Shown here: one piece after another, positions 52,174 to 60,062 of the stretch
How positions within the stretch are numbered: the first letter of the stretch is position 1
How the letters are laid out: every line of letters begins with the position of its first letter
NCBI RefSeq assembly: GCF_000196455.1
Contig: NC_014614.1
Span: 1,472,001-1,536,000, forward strand
DNA length: 64,000 nt
Source of the DNA: Acetoanaerobium sticklandii
GTDB taxonomy: Bacteria; Bacillota; Clostridia; Peptostreptococcales; Filifactoraceae
Reading direction: 5' to 3'
Program-made: the position numbers and the translations under genes
The notes under the pieces: generated by a model
What the model saw: only the letters and a program-made list of their open reading frames with translations
The model's database searches: none
Told to the model about the DNA's origin: nothing

Positions 52174-52605
52174 ATGGTAAAATTATTAATCGGTGAGGCT
52201 GGTAGTGGTAAAACAAAAGCAATGATTCAAATGGCAAATGAATCGATTGAGTTAGTAAAAGGCGAATTAGTTTATATTGAATCAAGCAGTAAGCATATGC
52301 ATCAACTTCATCGAGATATTCGATTTATCTCCACTCAAGATTTTAATCTTGATACTTTTTCTTCAATTTATGGCTTTATTTGTGGCTTGGTCAGCGAGAA
52401 TTACGATATTGAAAAAATCTTTATCGACGGTCTAGATAAGATAATTAATCCTTTGTCTGCTGATTTAATATCGTTTATTGACGGTATTGATAAATTATCA
52501 GATAAACATGAGTTTGAAATTATCATTTCAGCTAGCATTTATGACCAAGCTGTTTTAGAAAAAGTTCAAAAATATTCTCATAACTATGAAAAGGTAAGTT
52601 TATAA
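52174..52605 (+). CDS. Small P-loop ATPase-like protein
   Basis: A 143-residue protein with Walker A GEAGSGKTK (7-15) and a likely Walker B KIFIDGLDK (about 80-88), but no further domain. Related clostridial proteins are sometimes labelled twitching-motility PilT-like, which I would not trust: the hexameric PilT core is absent. ATG follows ACAAGGAGGTAATTCCA. It is 87 bases after the carboxypeptidase gene and may share its transcript. Function unknown. Confidence 0.75.
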   Translation: MVKLLIGEAGSGKTKAMIQMANESIELVKGELVYIESSSKHMHQLHRDIRFISTQDFNLDTFSSIYGFICGLVSENYDIEKIFIDGLDKIINPLSADLISFIDGIDKLSDKHEFEIIISASIYDQAVLEKVQKYSHNYEKVSL

Positions 52606-52611
52606 TTTTAA

Positions 52612-52650
52612 AAATAAAAACACTTCAAATTAGAAGTGTTTTTATTTTTT
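52612..52650. terminator. Bidirectional terminator between the P-loop gene and sdaAA
   Basis: AAAACACTTC and GAAGTGTTTT form a stem around AAATTA, with A-rich and T-rich flanks. It stands between convergent genes and can serve both. Confidence 0.85.
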
Positions 52651-52683
52651 CTTTTTTAGTTATGAAGGTTATTAAATATTTTT

Positions 52684-53556
52684 TTAATTAAATATTTTCG
52701 AACATAAGGTACAACCCGTAGCTGTTGCAGCAACTCCTCCAAGAGCAGTTTCTCTAAGTTCTACCGGCATGCTTCTTCCTACTTTATACATAGATTCTAC
52801 AACCTCATCAAAAGGAATTATACTATCGATACCTGCTAAAGTCATCTCCGCACTAATAAGAGAATTTGTAGCTCCAATAGCATTTCTTTTCTGGCAAGGT
52901 GCTTCAACTAAGCCTGCAATTGGGTCGCATATTAATCCCATAATATTCTTGATACATATTGCTGCAGCATCTAGACACTGCTTTGGTGTACCACCCATAA
53001 GTTCACAAACTGCAGCAGATGCCATCGCTGCAGCACTTCCTGTTTCAGCTTGGCAACCTCCTTCGGCCCCAGCAACAGTTGCATTCATAGTTACAACCAT
53101 TCCTATTCCAGCAGCTGTAAATAGAGCTTTTGTCATCTGTTCATCAGTAAAACCATGAGCTTCTTGAATTGCAGTTAAAACTCCAGGTATAATACCACAC
53201 GAACCAGCTGTTGGTGCCGCTACTATCAGACCCATTGAAGCATTTACTTCTAACACTCCCATTGCGTATGCCATAGCTTTCGACGTTGTAAGTCCGCTTA
53301 TATTTTTATTGTTTTCAATTTGCTTAATAAGTTTTTTTGCTTCTCCACCTATTAATCCACCCATAGATTTTATATCTTCTGTTAAAGATTTGTGAACTGC
53401 ATTCTTCATAATAATAAATGACTTATGCATTTGAGCAAAGACTTCATCTTCTGTTTTACTATAGTTATTCATTTCAAGCTTAATCATAATATCAGAAATC
53501 ATTAGATTTTCTTTGCTACATAAATCCAATAATTCTTTTCCATTATTAAATTTCAT
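52684..53556 (-). CDS. sdaAA: L-serine dehydratase, iron-sulfur-dependent, alpha subunit
   Basis: The enzyme deaminates L-serine to pyruvate with a [4Fe-4S] cluster acting as Lewis acid. The 290-residue alpha chain has APTAGSCGIIPG (about 114-125), GGCQAETGSAAAM and the C-terminal GCTLCSKIF. The conserved cysteines for cluster binding are present. It is paired with the beta subunit, 29 bases upstream. Serine use fits an amino-acid fermenter. Confidence 0.96.
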   Translation of the reverse strand: MKFNNGKELLDLCSKENLMISDIMIKLEMNNYSKTEDEVFAQMHKSFIIMKNAVHKSLTEDIKSMGGLIGGEAKKLIKQIENNKNISGLTTSKAMAYAMGVLEVNASMGLIVAAPTAGSCGIIPGVLTAIQEAHGFTDEQMTKALFTAAGIGMVVTMNATVAGAEGGCQAETGSAAAMASAAVCELMGGTPKQCLDAAAICIKNIMGLICDPIAGLVEAPCQKRNAIGATNSLISAEMTLAGIDSIIPFDEVVESMYKVGRSMPVELRETALGGVAATATGCTLCSKIFN

Positions 53557-53585
53557 ACAATCTCTCCTCTTTAAAAAATACTACA

Positions 53586-54251
53586 TTATATAGAAATTAA
53601 AAAAGTATCAATTATATACTCATGTTCCTTCAATTTAAGTAATATATCTTCAGATACCTTTTCATCAAGTTCAAGCATAGTAAAAGCTTTTTCTCCCAAA
53701 GATTCTCTGAACAGGCTCATAAAAGCTATATTAATATTATTTTCACTTAAAACTTTTGTTATATGAGCAACTACTCCTGGTTTATCAATTTGTTGAACCA
53801 TTATAGTAGCATATTCTCCAGTAAATTTAACATCTATACCATTTATTTGTCTTACTAATACACTGCCTCCTCCAATTGATTCTCCAACCAAACTCATAGA
53901 AGCGTTCTCACCTAGAATATCAATTCTAACTGTATTTGGATGCATCTCAGGTGTAGTTTCTCCTTCAACGAAAGAATATTTCAAATTATTTTTATCTGCT
54001 ATCTCAAATGAATTTCTAATTCTGTCATCGTCAGTATCAAAACCCATTATTCCACCTAGTAAGGCTCTATCAGTACCATGCCCTTTATAGGTTTTTGCAA
54101 ATGAACCATAAAGAGTAAATTTCACTTCTTTAATTGTTCCTTTAAATATTTTATAGGCAATTAGAGAAATTCTCAAAGCTCCAGCTGTATGGGAGCTAGA
54201 TGGTCCTATCATAATAGGTCCTATAATATCAAATACACTTATTTTTTTCAT
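53586..54251 (-). CDS. sdaAB: L-serine dehydratase, iron-sulfur-dependent, beta subunit
   Basis: The 221-residue regulatory/small subunit starts with VFDIIGPIMIGPSSSHTAGALRI, the conserved SSSHTAGA loop, and ends with an ACT domain (KPGVVAHITKVLSENNINIAFM). Two-chain serine dehydratases are typical of Gram-positives. It is upstream of sdaAA and downstream of rsfS with a 37-base gap and no terminator. Confidence 0.96.
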   Translation of the reverse strand: MKKISVFDIIGPIMIGPSSSHTAGALRISLIAYKIFKGTIKEVKFTLYGSFAKTYKGHGTDRALLGGIMGFDTDDDRIRNSFEIADKNNLKYSFVEGETTPEMHPNTVRIDILGENASMSLVGESIGGGSVLVRQINGIDVKFTGEYATIMVQQIDKPGVVAHITKVLSENNINIAFMSLFRESLGEKAFTMLELDEKVSEDILLKLKEHEYIIDTFLISI

Positions 54252-54288
54252 AAAACACCTCTGAAATATATTTTAATTAATTATTCGA

Positions 54289-54636
54289 CTATATAGCTTC
54301 TACAGTAATCTCTTCTGCATCTTTCCATAGTCTTTCCAAATTATAAAACTGTCTATCCTCTGTTTTAAATACGTGTATAATGTAATCTCCATAATCTAAA
54401 AGTATCCAGTTCGAGCTAGAAGTTCCTTCTTTAGCTCTTACGAAAATATCATGCTCTTCAAGTTCCTTTTCAATGTTATCAGTTATTGATTTAACCTGTC
54501 TTTCATTTGATGCACTTGTAATAATGAAATAATCTGCAAGCGATGAAATATTACCAATTTTTAATATTTTTATATCTTCACCTTGCTTATCATCAATTGC
54601 CTTGTAAACTAATTTTATGCTTTCCTCAATATTCAT
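54289..54636 (-). CDS. rsfS: Ribosomal silencing factor RsfS
   Basis: RsfS binds L14 and blocks joining of the subunits when nutrients are short. The 115-residue protein has the family core DYFIITSASNERQVKSITDNIE and NWILLDYGDYIIHVF. It lies in the common nadD-yqeK-(LCP)-rsfS order. ATG follows GAGGAGGAATTAA. Confidence 0.95.
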   Translation of the reverse strand: MNIEESIKLVYKAIDDKQGEDIKILKIGNISSLADYFIITSASNERQVKSITDNIEKELEEHDIFVRAKEGTSSSNWILLDYGDYIIHVFKTEDRQFYNLERLWKDAEEITVEAI

Positions 54637-54648
54637 TTAATTCCTCCT

Positions 54649-55929
54649 CTAAAAATCTTTTCCAATTACAATCAATACATCTGGCTCTATATTTTGATAT
54701 TTTTCAGCTTTCTGTACTATTTTACCTTTGCCTAAAATCTTTTTGACTGTATTAGCTAATTTTTTATTGTCCTTATAATAAATTATAGTCTCATCATATG
54801 AAAATTTATCAGCATTTCCAGTTTTTGATATAGTAAAATCTTCAATCTTCAAAAGATCAGATGCACGTGTAGCAACTCCATTTTTACCAGACCCGTTTAA
54901 AATAATAATCTGAGCATCTTTTTCATTAACAACAGGTGTTTCTAGTGCTTGATTTGAATTCGTACTTGAATCAGAATTATTTTCTTCAGTACTATTTTCA
55001 TCTAAAATTTCTGGATAATTTCCTGACATTAGAAATTCCAAATCACTTTTTAAAGTTTCTTCATCTATTTTGTAGTAAGAAATTCCATTAATTGTAGCAG
55101 CATCACCTGGCACAACAGATTTTTGAATTTCAGCAGGTTTTATTTTCAAACCTTCTTTCGCTAAATCAAGCATATCTTTTTTGCTCATATCAGTATCTAC
55201 ATACATAAACAAAGTTTCTATGTACTGAGGAACTCTAATTATCGATGCAGGTGACATAACTTTTTCTAGTACGGCTTGTATGAACTCTTGCTGAGCATTA
55301 ATTCTTCCTAAATCTTGGTTCGCATATCCTTTTCTAAAACGTAAATACTCCATAGATTTTTGTCCATCTAATATTTGTCTTCCCTTTTTTAAATCTATTT
55401 TAAGTGGTGGTGTGGCATAAGGGTCAGAATATTTCATATTCATAGGAACATCAATCTCAACTCCCCCTATATCATCTATCGTTTTAAATAAGGCTTGGTA
55501 GTCCACTCTAACATAGTGATGAATCGGAATCTGAAGCAAATCCTTTGTTGTTTTTAAAGCTAAATCCACGCCTCCATAAGCATGAGCGTGATTTATTTTA
55601 TCCATACCCTGTCTTCCTCTAATCTTAACCCTGCTGTCTCGCGGAATCGATAAAATAAACGCTGTGCTAGTCTTCGGGTCAATACTTAGTAGCATCATAG
55701 TATCTGTTCTTGAAGTATTCGCTTCATACTTACCGTTAAGAGCATCAATTCCCAGCATAAGAATATTTACTCTTTCCTTTTTTACTTTTGTATCCAATTC
55801 TTCAGTTTTAACTGCAGCTTCTATAGTTTTATCAACTTCATCTTTTTCGAAATAGAAGTAAAATCCAGCTCCAAATACTAAGGTAAATATCATAAAAAAG
55901 CTTATAAAAATCTTTAGAAAATGTTTCAC
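54649..55929 (-). CDS. LytR-CpsA-Psr family protein
   Basis: LCP proteins attach teichoic acid or other glycopolymers to peptidoglycan. The 426-residue protein has an N-terminal membrane helix (about 5-27), the LCP domain with RTDTMMLLSIDP, ILSIPRDSRVKI, DKINHAHAYGGV and YLRFRKGYANQDLGR, then a linker rich in Asn/Ser and a C-terminal LytR_C domain (IIILNGSGKNGVAT). Start is GTG within the end of yqeK (GTGA overlap) behind AGGAG. Confidence 0.93.
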   Translation of the reverse strand: MKHFLKIFISFFMIFTLVFGAGFYFYFEKDEVDKTIEAAVKTEELDTKVKKERVNILMLGIDALNGKYEANTSRTDTMMLLSIDPKTSTAFILSIPRDSRVKIRGRQGMDKINHAHAYGGVDLALKTTKDLLQIPIHHYVRVDYQALFKTIDDIGGVEIDVPMNMKYSDPYATPPLKIDLKKGRQILDGQKSMEYLRFRKGYANQDLGRINAQQEFIQAVLEKVMSPASIIRVPQYIETLFMYVDTDMSKKDMLDLAKEGLKIKPAEIQKSVVPGDAATINGISYYKIDEETLKSDLEFLMSGNYPEILDENSTEENNSDSSTNSNQALETPVVNEKDAQIIILNGSGKNGVATRASDLLKIEDFTISKTGNADKFSYDETIIYYKDNKKLANTVKKILGKGKIVQKAEKYQNIEPDVLIVIGKDF

Positions 55930-56504
55930 ACACAGACTCCTTTCTCATTTAGAATACTTAAAAGATAATTTCTTGCTTCAACTGTCCTAGTATGAACAAT
56001 TTTATTTTCGTCAATTAGATGTATAATTGTTCCATTAAAGGCAGTATATAAAGCTAAATTATAATCTATATCTACTAAGTTTCTTATTTTATCTACACCA
56101 GGATAGTCTCTATTTTTTTCGATATAGTCTGCCAAACAAATTAATTTTTCAAGCTCGCTCATTTTTTTTCTTCCTGTAGTATGGAACTCAATTGCATTTA
56201 ACACATCATTATCATTAACATTGTAATTGTTTTGAGCTATATGTCTTGCAATTTTACCATGCATTAGCTCTTTATTGCCATACTCAATATCATCAAAGTC
56301 TAATTTATTAGCTTTAGAAAATTCAAGCATATTCTTCTTGCTCATCCCTTTAGCATAATCGTGAAATATTGCTGCTAGCCTTGCTCTTTCTTTTGAAACT
56401 GAAAATTTTTCAGCTAACTCATCTGCAGAATCGATTACTCCTAATATATGTATGTACCTTTTTTCGCTTACATTCTTTTTTAGCTCTATCATTATATCTT
56501 CCAT
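55926..56504 (-). CDS. yqeK: HD-domain hydrolase YqeK (symmetrical Ap4A hydrolase)
   Basis: YqeK proteins hydrolyse diadenosine tetraphosphate to two ADP. The 192-residue protein has the HD motif FHDYAKG (His 48, Asp 49), an upstream RYIHILGV and a downstream ELMHGKIA and EFHTTGRKKM. It is next to nadD in the usual order. Start ATG overlaps the end of nadD region (TGATATATG); an ATG four codons later is possible. Confidence 0.93.
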   Translation of the reverse strand: MEDIMIELKKNVSEKRYIHILGVIDSADELAEKFSVSKERARLAAIFHDYAKGMSKKNMLEFSKANKLDFDDIEYGNKELMHGKIARHIAQNNYNVNDNDVLNAIEFHTTGRKKMSELEKLICLADYIEKNRDYPGVDKIRNLVDIDYNLALYTAFNGTIIHLIDENKIVHTRTVEARNYLLSILNEKGVCV

Positions 56505-56507
56505 ATA

Positions 56508-57110
56508 TCACCTAGCTCTATAAAGATTGTGCTTATAAATATATCTCTCTACTTGATTGTCCACCATGTAAGTTATACTTTTATTATTGTATATATTTTG
56601 TCTTATTTCAGTAGATGAGATATCAATAACAGGAGTTTCAAAAAAATCTACTTTATCAAGAAAATCTTCAGTCAAATTGATTAAATTTCCTGCACTTTGA
56701 GTAGTTCTTGATACAACTACAAATCTTGTATATTCAGGGAGCAGTTCATAATCTTTCCACGTATGAATGGTTTCAATAGTATCATAACCTACTATAAAAT
56801 ATATCTCGCTATCTAAGTAAACAGTTTTAAGTTGTTTTAATGTATCTATGGTATAAGTATTGCCTTTTCTATCTATTTCTATTAATGATGAAAAAAAATA
56901 ATCATTGCTTGCGATAGCTAGATTAACCATATTATATCTATGAATTGCTTCTGAGACATTTAGCCCATCTTTGTGTGGTGGTTGTCCAGAAGGGATGAAT
57001 AATACTTTATCCAAATTGTACTTAATTCTAACTTGTTCAGCTATAAATAAATGTCCATTATGAATAGGATCAAAGGTTCCACCCATAATACCTATTTTTT
57101 TATTTTTCAT
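56508..57110 (-). CDS. nadD: Nicotinate-nucleotide adenylyltransferase
   Basis: NadD adenylates nicotinate mononucleotide to deamido-NAD. The 200-residue protein has GGTFDPIHNGH (10-20), PSGQPPHKD and ISSTEIRQNI near the end. It works in the same pathway as NadE at 13-14 kb. ATG follows CAGGAGCAATCAG. Confidence 0.96.
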   Translation of the reverse strand: MKNKKIGIMGGTFDPIHNGHLFIAEQVRIKYNLDKVLFIPSGQPPHKDGLNVSEAIHRYNMVNLAIASNDYFFSSLIEIDRKGNTYTIDTLKQLKTVYLDSEIYFIVGYDTIETIHTWKDYELLPEYTRFVVVSRTTQSAGNLINLTEDFLDKVDFFETPVIDISSTEIRQNIYNNKSITYMVDNQVERYIYKHNLYRAR

Positions 57111-57154
57111 CTGATTGCTCCTGTTTCATCAATATAATCTATACTAACCTATAT

Positions 57155-57183
57155 ATTATACATTAATTATCTTATTTTACCAA
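57155..57183 (-). promoter_or_regulatory. Promoter of nadD-yqeK-LCP-rsfS
   Basis: TTGGTA (57178-57183) and TATAAT (57155-57160) are 17 bases apart on the minus strand, 45 bases before the nadD ATG and after the yhbY terminator. Confidence 0.65.
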
Positions 57184-57224
57184 CCTTTACTCCTAGAATA
57201 AGGAATTCTAATGCAAGCTAGAAT

Positions 57225-57248
57225 AAAAACTACCCTTACGGGTAGTTT
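57225..57248 (-). terminator. Terminator after yhbY
   Basis: AAACTACCC-GTAA-GGGTAGTTT on the minus strand is followed by TTATTC. It lies about 43 bases below the yhbY stop. Confidence 0.75.
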
Positions 57249-57290
57249 AAATGAAGTCAAATATATTTTTCTTAACGAAAACTTTACAGT

Positions 57291-57584
57291 TTATTTAGGC
57301 AACTTGATTTTAGGATTGTTTTTTGACTTCTTATAGAGTGTAAATGTAAAACCTATAGCTTGTACAAACTCAGCATTAATTTCTTGTGCTAATGTATTGG
57401 CTGTATCTTTTGTATCCAGTCCAGAATTTTCTAATATTCTTATTTTTAGTATTTCTCTTTTTTCAAGCGCTTCCTCTATAGAAGCCTTGACAGAATCTGT
57501 AATGCCTTCTTTTCCAATATGAGACATTACTTCTAAGTTATTTGCCAAAGATTTTAAATACGCTCTTTGTTTTCCTTTTAGCAT
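57291..57584 (-). CDS. yhbY: YhbY family RNA-binding protein (CRM domain)
   Basis: A 97-residue CRS1/YhbY (CRM) domain protein that binds pre-50S particles. It has KGKQRAYLKSLANNLEVMSHIGKEGIT, the GxxG-like loop (IGKEGI), and the basic C-terminus. It is 8 bases downstream of obg, its usual partner in Gram-positives. Confidence 0.93.
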   Translation of the reverse strand: MLKGKQRAYLKSLANNLEVMSHIGKEGITDSVKASIEEALEKREILKIRILENSGLDTKDTANTLAQEINAEFVQAIGFTFTLYKKSKNNPKIKLPK

Positions 57585-57592
57585 TTCATCAC

Positions 57593-58873
57593 CTACTCAT
57601 AATATTCAAACTCTAAATCATAAATTCTTACCGTATCTCCATCCTGAACTCCGATAGAACGAAGCTTATCAAATACTCCAGTTTTTTCCATGATACTTTG
57701 GAAATATCTTATAGACTCCATGTCTTCAAAATCTACTGAATATAATAGTTTTTCAAGTCTATTACCTTCTACTATAAAAATGTCATTTTCTTTATAGACT
57801 TTAATTTCATCAATATTCTGAGAGATAACCTTTGTTTCATCGTAAATATCTTCTTCATCAAATAAGTCTACTTCCTCTGCATCTTTTAGCATCTGAGAAA
57901 TAGTATTTAAAATTTCATCTACTCCGCTTAGAGTAGCAGCAGACATGCTGTAAACCTTGTAACCTCTATTTTCTAATTCTGCCTTAAAATTATTATATAT
58001 GTCAATATCATCTAAAATATCCATCTTATTAGCGACAACTATTTGAGGTCTAGATGATAATTTTTCATTATATTTTTTTAATTCTGTATTGATTTTTTCA
58101 AAATCATCTAAAGGATCTCTTCCTTCAATTCCTGATATATCAACAATATGAACTAGAACTTTAGTTCTTTCAATATGTCTTAAAAAGTCATGTCCTAAGC
58201 CTATCCCTTCGTTTGCACCTTCTATGATTCCAGGTATATCTGCAACCACAAAACTATCGCCATTTTTTAATTTTGTCACTCCTAAATTTGGTGTAAGAGT
58301 TGTAAAATGATAGTTGGCTATTTTAGGTTTAGCTTTAGATATTATTGAAAGGAATGTTGATTTACCAACATTAGGAAAACCAATTAACCCTACATCAGCT
58401 ATAAGTCTAAGCTCTAATATAATGTTCTTTTCCTCTCCATCCTTGCCTGCTTTTGCAAATCCTGGGGCTTGTCTTACTGACGTCTTAAAATGAGTATTTC
58501 CTTTTCCGCCATATCCACCTTTTGCTGCAATAAACTCATCTCCATCATTTTTCAAATCCGCCATAACAAGACCAGTTTCTTCATCTTTAATAATTGTTCC
58601 AACTGGAACTCTTAGATATAAATCTTCTCCATGTTTTCCAAACATATTAGAGCCTTTTCCGTCTTCTCCTGGTTCAGCGACATATTTACTTTTATATCTG
58701 TAATCCATTAGAGTACGTAAATTTGAATCTGCAATAATTATTACATTTCCACCTTTACCGCCATCTCCACCTGCTGGTCCACCTGCTGGTACATAGATTT
58801 CTCTTCTAAAAGCAACAGCGCCGTTTCCACCATTTCCAGCTTTTATATATAACTTTGCTTTATCTACAAACAT
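57593..58873 (-). CDS. obg: GTPase Obg
   Basis: Obg is an essential GTPase in late 50S assembly and stress signalling. The 426-residue protein has the glycine-rich Obg fold (GGNGAVAFRREIYVPAGGPAGGDGG), the G domain with GFPNVGKS (about 165-172), DIPGIIEGA and NKMD, and the C-terminal OCT domain of Gram-positive Obg. It is the fourth gene of rplU-prp-rpmA-obg, after a terminator. Confidence 0.96.
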   Translation of the reverse strand: MFVDKAKLYIKAGNGGNGAVAFRREIYVPAGGPAGGDGGKGGNVIIIADSNLRTLMDYRYKSKYVAEPGEDGKGSNMFGKHGEDLYLRVPVGTIIKDEETGLVMADLKNDGDEFIAAKGGYGGKGNTHFKTSVRQAPGFAKAGKDGEEKNIILELRLIADVGLIGFPNVGKSTFLSIISKAKPKIANYHFTTLTPNLGVTKLKNGDSFVVADIPGIIEGANEGIGLGHDFLRHIERTKVLVHIVDISGIEGRDPLDDFEKINTELKKYNEKLSSRPQIVVANKMDILDDIDIYNNFKAELENRGYKVYSMSAATLSGVDEILNTISQMLKDAEEVDLFDEEDIYDETKVISQNIDEIKVYKENDIFIVEGNRLEKLLYSVDFEDMESIRYFQSIMEKTGVFDKLRSIGVQDGDTVRIYDLEFEYYE

Positions 58874-58905
58874 TTTCTCACCTTTTTTCTTCTATATACA
58901 AAATT

Positions 58906-58928
58906 AGGAGTGCTTAAAAGCACTCCTA
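58906..58928 (-). terminator. Terminator after rpmA
   Basis: TAGGAGTGCTT and its complement form a 9-10 bp stem on the minus strand, followed by AATTTTGT. It stands between rpmA and obg and may cut or attenuate read-through. Confidence 0.7.
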
Positions 58929-59003
58929 TAAGTATCTTATGTGTATACAACAAGGTTCCCTAACCAAGTAAGCAATTTAAAATCACTTAAATTAGTTGGT
59001 TTC

Positions 59004-59291
59004 TTATTCTGCTACAGCAGGATATATGCTGACTTGCTTTCTCTTCTTATCTTTTCTTTCAAACTTTACAACTCCGTCAACTAGAGCGAAAAGTGTATCA
59101 TCTCCACCCTTTCCAACATTGTTTCCAGGATGTACTTTAGTTCCTCTTTGTCTTACAAGTATAGAACCAGCAGATACTTCTTGACCGTCATATCTTTTAA
59201 CACCAAGTCTTTTAGATACAGAATCACGACCGTTTTTAGAAGAACCTACCCCTTTTTTACTTGCAAATAACTGGAGATCCATTTTAAACAT
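59004..59291 (-). CDS. rpmA: 50S ribosomal protein L27 (with cleavable N-terminal extension)
   Basis: The 95-residue precursor starts MFKMDLQLFASKKGVGSSKN. In Firmicutes, L27 carries an extension that ends F-A before SKKG and is removed by the protease Prp, whose gene is next door. The mature chain from Ser 11 has the standard NGRDSVSKRLGVKRYDGQ core. ATG follows AGGAGGTGTAATTC. It is downstream of rplU and prp. Confidence 0.96.
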   Translation of the reverse strand: MFKMDLQLFASKKGVGSSKNGRDSVSKRLGVKRYDGQEVSAGSILVRQRGTKVHPGNNVGKGGDDTLFALVDGVVKFERKDKKRKQVSIYPAVAE

Positions 59292-59294
59292 GAA

Positions 59295-59624
59295 TTACAC
59301 CTCCTCTTTTCTTATATATATATAATCCGAATAGTTTTCCTTAATATTATCTAGCCCTAATCTTAGCGTATTAGTTAAAACTTGAACTTTCTCAAGCATA
59401 CTAGGCTCTAAATCATCTGGAAGTTTAAAATATAAGTATCCGCTTTCAATTTTATACTCAATGTTTCCATCAAGTATATCTATTAACCCAAGTAGAATCG
59501 TTTGAGTTATTCCAGATATTGATGCGCAAACTATATCTTGTCCATATTCTGAAGAGTTAGCATGTCCGCTAATTTCAACACCATTAATATCATTTTTTTT
59601 AAACTTTAATACTATTTTCACCAT
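59295..59624 (-). CDS. prp: Ribosomal-processing cysteine protease Prp
   Basis: Prp removes the N-terminal extension of L27 so that the ribosome is functional. The 109-residue protein has the catalytic pair His 21 (GHANSSEYGQDIVCA) and Cys 33 in one short segment. It sits between rplU and rpmA, the invariant Firmicutes place. Its ATG almost touches the rplU stop, so translation is probably coupled. Confidence 0.95.
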   Translation of the reverse strand: MVKIVLKFKKNDINGVEISGHANSSEYGQDIVCASISGITQTILLGLIDILDGNIEYKIESGYLYFKLPDDLEPSMLEKVQVLTNTLRLGLDNIKENYSDYIYIRKEEV

Positions 59625-59625
59625 A

Positions 59626-59934
59626 TTAAGCGTTTATAGATTCAATAGTAATTTTAGTATATGGTTGTCTATGACCTTGCTTACGTCTGTAGTCTTTTTT
59701 AGCTTTATATTTGAATACAATTATTTTCTTAGCTTTACCTTGAGCTAAAACCTTAGCATTCACTTTATAAGCAGCAGCATCAGAGCCAGTCATCATTTGA
59801 CCATCTTTAGAAACAGCAACAATTTTGTCTAGAGTTACAACATCTCCTTCAGCAGCGTTTAGCTTCTCTACGAAAAGAGTATCTCCCTCTTTAACCATAT
59901 ATTGTTTTCCACCAGTCTCAACGATTGCGTACAT
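59626..59934 (-). CDS. rplU: 50S ribosomal protein L21
   Basis: A 102-residue ribosomal protein with MYAIVETGGKQYMVKEGDTL at the start and KKDYRRKQGHRQPYTKITIESI at the end, the rRNA-binding C-terminal tail. ATG follows AGGAGGTGCTGT, which is part of the L21 leader. It heads rplU-prp-rpmA. Confidence 0.97.
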   Translation of the reverse strand: MYAIVETGGKQYMVKEGDTLFVEKLNAAEGDVVTLDKIVAVSKDGQMMTGSDAAAYKVNAKVLAQGKAKKIIVFKYKAKKDYRRKQGHRQPYTKITIESINA

Positions 59935-59935
59935 A

Positions 59936-60014
59936 CAGCACCTCCTATTTCCAGTCTCGCCACGTAAGGTTTTTCATAATTGAAAATTAATACCTCAAAT
60001 GAGCGGCTTCTTAC
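59936..60014 (-). ncRNA. L21 leader (ribosomal protein autoregulatory RNA)
   Basis: The 5' UTR of rplU contains GCCGCTCATTTGAGG, then ACCTTACGTGGCGAGACTGG and AATAGGAGGTGC directly before the ATG. This matches my recollection of the Firmicutes L21_leader family, a candidate site for L21 (or L27) feedback control. The assignment is from remembered consensus and the position; no covariance search was run. Confidence 0.75.
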
Positions 60015-60022
60015 AAATATTT

Positions 60023-60051
60023 ATGATATCATAAGACCATAGAGCTGTCAA
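60023..60051 (-). promoter_or_regulatory. Promoter of rplU-prp-rpmA
   Basis: TTGACA (60046-60051) and TATCAT (60023-60028) are 17 bases apart on the minus strand, and TGA before the -10 makes it an extended type. A strong promoter is expected for ribosomal protein genes. Confidence 0.8.
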
Positions 60052-60062
60052 CGAAAATTAAC

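Noticed and set aside
52174..52605. Twitching motility ATPase PilT
   Set aside because: At 143 residues it has only a Walker A and a possible Walker B; the PilT His box and Asp box and the N-terminal domain are absent.
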